Shown here piece after piece: positions 24,444 to 27,730 of a stretch of 27,730 bases of DNA. The position numbers and the translations under genes were made by a program. Each line of letters starts with the position of its first letter. Position 1 is the first letter of the stretch. Location of the stretch: contig DBCR01000013.1 in NCBI GenBank assembly GCA_002293125.1, positions 33,600 through 61,329 on the forward strand, in the 5' to 3' direction. The stretch comes from Opitutia bacterium UBA953. Lineage in GTDB: Bacteria > Verrucomicrobiota > Verrucomicrobiia > Opitutales > UBA953. A model generated the notes under the pieces. That model ran no database searches and was not told the origin of the DNA. It saw only the letters and a program-made list of their open reading frames with translations.

Positions 24444-25781
24444 ATGTCCTCTTCCTTGAACCCGGCCAACATGCCCTACGTCGCCTTCAAGCGCGCCGTC
24501 TCCCGTCGTCGTTTTCTGGCCGGTACCGGCGTGCTCCTCGCGCTGCCGATGCTCGACGTGATGACGCCGGCCTTCGCCGCCGCCCCGGCCCCCTCGGCCA
24601 AGCCGCGTCGCATGCTGGGAATCTGTAATAACCTTGGCCTCGTCCCCGAGTACTTCTTCCCGACCGGCAAGGGCAAGGACTACAAGGCCTCGCCATATCT
24701 CGAGCTCCTGCAGGCGCACCGCAATGATTTCAGCGTCTTCTCCGGCGTCTCGCACCCGGACGTCGACGGCGGCCACCCGGCGGATAATTGCTTCCTCACC
24801 GCGGCCCCCCATCCGAGCAGCGGCGGCTTCCGCAATACCATCTCGCTGGATCAATTCATGGCCGAACGTATCGGTCACTTGACGCGTTTCCCTTCGATGA
24901 CCCTCGGCGTCAACTGCGCCCGCGGTTCGCGCAGCCTTTCCTGGACGGCGGGCGGCGTGATGATTCCGACGGAAGAGAAGGCCTCCGAGGTCTTTCGTAG
25001 GATGTTCATGGGCGGTTCCGCCGCCGAAGTGCAGGCCCAGGAGCGTCGCCTCCAGCTCGGCCAGAGCATCCTCGATGCGGTCGGCGGTCAGGCGGGCGAG
25101 CTTCGCCGCACGATGGGCGGGCAGGACCGCGATCGTCTCGACCAGTATTTCACCAGCGTCCGCGAACTCGAACAGCGTATGCAGATGTCCAAGGAGTGGG
25201 AGCGGAAGCCCCGTCCGGTGGCCAAGACCTCCGCGCCGCTCGATCCCAGCAGCCCGAAGGAGTACATGGATAAGGTCAGCCTGATGTACGACATGGCCCG
25301 CCTCTGCTTCGAGACCGACTCTTCCCGTGCCGTGACGCTCATGCTGGATAGCGTGAACACGCCGGCCTTGGATATCGACCACGTCCACACCACGACGGAC
25401 GGCTATCACAGCCTCTCGCACCATGGTAAGTCGGCCAAGAAGCTTTCGCAGCTCAAGGATATCGACAGCATGCACATGCGCCTGCTCGCGAAGCTCATGG
25501 CGGACCTCAAGACCTCGAAGGAAGACGGCGCCCCGCTCCTTGACCGCACGATGATCCTCTACGGCAGCAACCTTGGTAACGCCAGCGCCCACACGACGAA
25601 CAACCTGCCGACGCTCTTCATGGGCGGAGGTTTCAATCATGGTCAGCACCATGTGTTCGACACCGAGCACAACGCCCCGCTGCCGAACCTCTTCGTTTCC
25701 ATGCTCCAGCGCATGGGCATCGATGCGGATAAGTTCGCGTCGTCGACCGGAACGATGCGCGGCTTGAACCTGGTCGGCTAA
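24444..25781 (+). CDS. Tat-exported DUF1552 protein
   Basis: A 445-residue protein of the DUF1552 family, partner of the upstream DUF1592 gene. The N-terminus carries a twin-arginine signal (SRRRFLAGTGVLLALPML, residues about 18-35), so it should be exported folded by the Tat system; tatC is encoded elsewhere in this window. Family segments include HPADNCFLTA, SLDQFMAERIGHLTRFPSMTLG, LSWTAGGVMIPTEE, a coiled-coil-like region (RLDQYFTSVRELEQRM) and LYGSNLGNASAHTTNNLP. The fold appears related to the alkaline phosphatase/sulfatase superfamily (DUF1501-like), but the activity is unproven. The ATG at 24444 is ten bases after the preceding stop; ATG 24471 also keeps the signal. Confidence 0.92.
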   Translation: MSSSLNPANMPYVAFKRAVSRRRFLAGTGVLLALPMLDVMTPAFAAAPAPSAKPRRMLGICNNLGLVPEYFFPTGKGKDYKASPYLELLQAHRNDFSVFSGVSHPDVDGGHPADNCFLTAAPHPSSGGFRNTISLDQFMAERIGHLTRFPSMTLGVNCARGSRSLSWTAGGVMIPTEEKASEVFRRMFMGGSAAEVQAQERRLQLGQSILDAVGGQAGELRRTMGGQDRDRLDQYFTSVRELEQRMQMSKEWERKPRPVAKTSAPLDPSSPKEYMDKVSLMYDMARLCFETDSSRAVTLMLDSVNTPALDIDHVHTTTDGYHSLSHHGKSAKKLSQLKDIDSMHMRLLAKLMADLKTSKEDGAPLLDRTMILYGSNLGNASAHTTNNLPTLFMGGGFNHGQHHVFDTEHNAPLPNLFVSMLQRMGIDADKFASSTGTMRGLNLVG

Positions 25782-25802
25782 TCGGAGGTTTCCTGCCGAA
25801 TA

Positions 25803-25862
25803 GGAAGGGGATAGGCACTTGCCCACGGTTGCGCTTCGGGCAGTGTCGGCTGACCCCTTTCC
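25803..25862 (+). promoter_or_regulatory. Foldable leader upstream of the nagB-like gene
   Basis: GGAAGGGG (25803-25810) can pair with CCCCTTTCC (25854-25862, one bulge). Nested inside, CACTTGCCC (25816-25824) pairs with GGGCAGTG (25838-25845, one bulge). The outer 3' arm ends one base before the ATG at 25864. The outer 5' arm is itself a strong Shine-Dalgarno eight bases from an in-frame TTG at 25819. Confidence 0.4.
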
Positions 25863-25863
25863 A

Positions 25864-26604
25864 ATGAAAATCCAGAAATCTACCGATGCCGTCGCCATGG
25901 GGCAGGCCGCTTCCGCGCAAGGGGCCAAGGTGCTGCGCGACGTCTTGGCCAAGAAAGGCCGCGCGAACATCATTGTCGCCACCGGTGCCAGCCAGTTCGA
26001 GACGTTGAAGCGCTTAATCAAGGAGCCTGGTATCGATTGGTCCAAGGTCACGGTCTTTCATCTCGACGAATATGTCGGACTGCCTGCATCGCATGGCGCC
26101 AGCTTCCGGAAATACCTGCGCGAACGCTTCATCAGCCAGCTTCCCGCGCAGCCTGAGTTCGTCCCGGTCGATGGCGATGCCGCGGATTTGGGCGCCGAGC
26201 TCAAGCGCCTGAACGACCGCATCACCGCCTGCCCCATCGACCTCTGTTTCGCCGGCATCGGTGAGAATTCCCACCTCGCCTTCAACGATCCGCCCGCCGA
26301 CTTCGCCACCGAAGTCCCTTACATCGTGGTGAACCTCGATCACGCCTGCCGCCAGCAGCAGTTCGGCGAAGGCTGGTTCCCGACCTTCGATGACGTGCCC
26401 AAGCAGGCCGTCTCGATGTCTATCCGTCAGATCATGAAGAGCGCCTGCCTCATCCTTTCCGTGCCGGACAAGCGCAAGGCCACCGCCGTCAAGGGAACCG
26501 TCGAAGGTCCGGTGACGCCGACCTGTCCTGCTTCGATCGTCCAGCAGCACGCTGACTGTACGCTGTATATCGACGCGGCCGCCGCTTCGGAGCTTTCCCG
26601 CTGA
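25864..26604 (+). CDS. Glucosamine-6-phosphate deaminase/isomerase-like protein (NagB family)
   Basis: A 246-residue cytosolic enzyme of the NagB/6-phosphogluconolactonase fold. It most likely converts glucosamine-6-phosphate to fructose-6-phosphate and ammonia, given the downstream nagA. Visible motifs: IIVATGASQFETL (phosphate-binding loop), FHLDEYVGLPASHGASFRKYL (D68, E69), and GIGENSHLAFNDPPADF (131-147; His137). The last has Ser where the common motif has Gly before His. The C-terminal LSVPDKRKATAVKGTVEGPVT is typical. From the ATG at 25864 the protein begins MKIQKSTDAV, like relatives; a TTG at 25819 with a better Shine-Dalgarno would add 15 residues. It is followed after three bases by nagA. 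Confidence 0.85.
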   Translation: MKIQKSTDAVAMGQAASAQGAKVLRDVLAKKGRANIIVATGASQFETLKRLIKEPGIDWSKVTVFHLDEYVGLPASHGASFRKYLRERFISQLPAQPEFVPVDGDAADLGAELKRLNDRITACPIDLCFAGIGENSHLAFNDPPADFATEVPYIVVNLDHACRQQQFGEGWFPTFDDVPKQAVSMSIRQIMKSACLILSVPDKRKATAVKGTVEGPVTPTCPASIVQQHADCTLYIDAAAASELSR

Positions 26605-26607
26605 GCC

Positions 26608-27730
26608 GTGTCCGTCGCCTCGTCCCAGCGCATCCTCGGCCGCGATCCCTCGACGGGCAGGGGCATCGTGGTCACGACCGAGGGCGAGCTGATCAAGGCA
26701 ATCGACTTCCAGGAGCATGGTGAGAAGCAGTGGCTTAGCGCGGGCTTCGTCGACCTGCAGGTTAATGGCTATGCCGGCCATGACCTCAATGGGCTCACAC
26801 TCGACGTCGCGACCGTCCAGGCCCTTTGCCGGGCGATGCTCAAGGTGGGCGTCACGACTTTCTTGCCGACACTCATCACCTCGCCGGAAGCCCGACTTAT
26901 CGCTGCCTTACGGACGATTCGCGAGGCTTGCGCGCAGCATCCGGAAGTCGCCGCGATGGTCGCCGGTATCCATGTCGAAGGACCGCACATCGCACCCGAG
27001 GACGGCCCGCGCGGCGCGCACCCCCCGGCCGATGTCCGCGCGCCTTCCATCGCCGAGTTCGACCGATGGCAGCTGGCCGTCGGCGGGCTCGTGAAACTGG
27101 TCACGCTTTCGCCGCACTGGCCAGAGGCGCCTGCTTATATCCGCCATCTCGTGAAGTCCGGCGTCACGGTCTCGCTCGGTCATACTTCCGCCGACGCCGC
27201 CCAGATCGAGGCGGCGGTCAGCGCTGGCGCGACCCTTTCCACGCACCTCGGCAACGGTTCGCACGCCATGTTGAACCGGCGTCATAACCATCTTTGGCCG
27301 CAGCTGGCGGACGATCGCCTGACCGCCATGTTCATCGCCGATGGGCATCATCTGACACCTGCACAACTCAAGACCATGCTTCGGGCCAAAGGGCTCGAGC
27401 GATCGCTGGTCGTCTCCGACACGGTTACCCTAGGCGGCCTGCCCGCCGGCAAGTATGAGACCCCCATCGGTTGTAAGGTTGAGCTGCGAGCTGATGGTTT
27501 CCTCGCGATCGATGACGGTACCGGTAATTACCTCGCTGGGGCTGCTTTACCCATGACCGCGGCGATTCCCGTGCTCGTGAATCAGGTCGGGCTGACCTTG
27601 GGCGAAGCGATCGCCTTGCTAACGGTCGCCCCCGGCCGGCAGGTCGGGGGTAGGGGAGTCTTGGCGATAGGTCAGCCGGCTGACCTTATGGCATTCCATT
27701 GGGACAGTTCCTCGGTCCGGCCGGAAGTGG
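26608..27730 (+). CDS. nagA: N-acetylglucosamine-6-phosphate deacetylase-like amidohydrolase (3' end cut by window edge)
   Basis: 374 codons of an open frame that reaches the right edge, close to the full family length of about 380. It would remove acetate from N-acetylglucosamine-6-phosphate, feeding the upstream NagB-like enzyme. Amidohydrolase features: SAGFVDLQVNGYAGHDLN, GIHVEGPHIAPE (metal-ligand Glu), SLGHTSAD and STHLGNGSHAM (metal-ligand His residues), IADGHHL, and the catalytic Asp in VVSDTVTLGGLPAG. The late APGRQVG...GQPADLMAF segment is typical of the C-terminal barrel return. The start is GTG at 26608, three bases after the nagB-like stop, so the two are translationally linked. 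The THLGNG variant replaces the THLYNA of the E. coli enzyme, so substrate preference could differ. Confidence 0.85.
   Translation, partial: MSVASSQRILGRDPSTGRGIVVTTEGELIKAIDFQEHGEKQWLSAGFVDLQVNGYAGHDLNGLTLDVATVQALCRAMLKVGVTTFLPTLITSPEARLIAALRTIREACAQHPEVAAMVAGIHVEGPHIAPEDGPRGAHPPADVRAPSIAEFDRWQLAVGGLVKLVTLSPHWPEAPAYIRHLVKSGVTVSLGHTSADAAQIEAAVSAGATLSTHLGNGSHAMLNRRHNHLWPQLADDRLTAMFIADGHHLTPAQLKTMLRAKGLERSLVVSDTVTLGGLPAGKYETPIGCKVELRADGFLAIDDGTGNYLAGAALPMTAAIPVLVNQVGLTLGEAIALLTVAPGRQVGGRGVLAIGQPADLMAFHWDSSSVRPEV

Noticed and set aside
24423..26051. A 542-codon open frame on the minus strand opposite the DUF1552 and nagB-like genes
   Set aside because: Composition is rich in Arg, His, Val and Ala with no domain signal, and it mirrors clearly coding plus-strand genes. 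High GC keeps antisense frames open.
1..27730. CRISPR arrays, tRNA or rRNA genes, insertion sequences, tandem repeats
   Set aside because: None seen on either strand by reading; no direct-repeat series, no transposase and no clover-leaf-like sequence was recognised.

Overview
The window is a densely packed, GC-rich chromosomal segment from a member of the Verrucomicrobiota, perhaps class Opitutia (the class is a guess). The phylum call rests on gene content: a giant prepilin-like protein of the Verru_Chthon cassette A type, a DUF1592/DUF1588 cytochrome-like protein paired with a Tat-exported DUF1552 protein, a ThuA-domain protein, a sulfatase and a beta-helix carbohydrate enzyme. I see no tRNA, rRNA, CRISPR array, insertion sequence or phage gene. 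No gene-free stretch exceeds about 140 bases.

Layout. A NarL-type response regulator (1-566, minus, cut by the left edge) diverges from the prepilin-like gene (643-3165, plus). A Bax-inhibitor-1 membrane protein (3205-3921) and a secreted esterase (3982-4818) follow on the plus strand, with an intrinsic terminator wedged against the esterase start. A methyltransferase and a large secreted beta-helix protein lie on the minus strand (8288-4819). A DUF192 lipoprotein (8343-8846, plus) diverges from the methyltransferase.

From 15714 down to 8847 a minus-strand block runs: dapF-like epimerase, SNF2 ATPase with SWIM zinc finger, tatC, a secreted protein ending in a DnaJ-type zinc finger, polyprenyl synthetase, and a 34-residue membrane peptide coupled to it by an ATGA overlap. 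On the plus strand a sulfatase, a Gfo/Idh/MocA oxidoreductase and a gluconate kinase follow (15812-19059), then a bidirectional terminator. ThuA and YifB/ComM genes lie on the minus strand (21733-19114). The window ends with plus-strand DUF1592 and DUF1552 genes and a nagB-like/nagA pair (21869-27730; nagA is cut by the right edge).

How the genes fit together. Much of the content concerns envelope export and sugar scavenging. Secreted sulfatase, beta-helix protein, esterase, ThuA and DUF1592/DUF1552 proteins would act outside the cytoplasm, while the oxidoreductase, gluconate kinase and NagA/NagB-like enzymes handle sugars inside. TatC would export the DUF1552 protein, whose N-terminus carries a twin-arginine signal. 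Housekeeping functions (DapF-like, polyprenyl synthetase, ComM) are interspersed.

The observations I rate highest are: a DapF homologue in which both catalytic cysteines are serine; terminator-like hairpins placed 0 to about 18 bases before start codons at three loci, two of which also share a pyrimidine-rich motif at the same distance from the start; a foldable leader before the nagB-like gene that overlaps an alternative TTG start with a good Shine-Dalgarno; an unannotated 34-residue membrane peptide; and a secreted zinc-finger protein of unknown role. I did not find a clear-cut new defence or mobile system.
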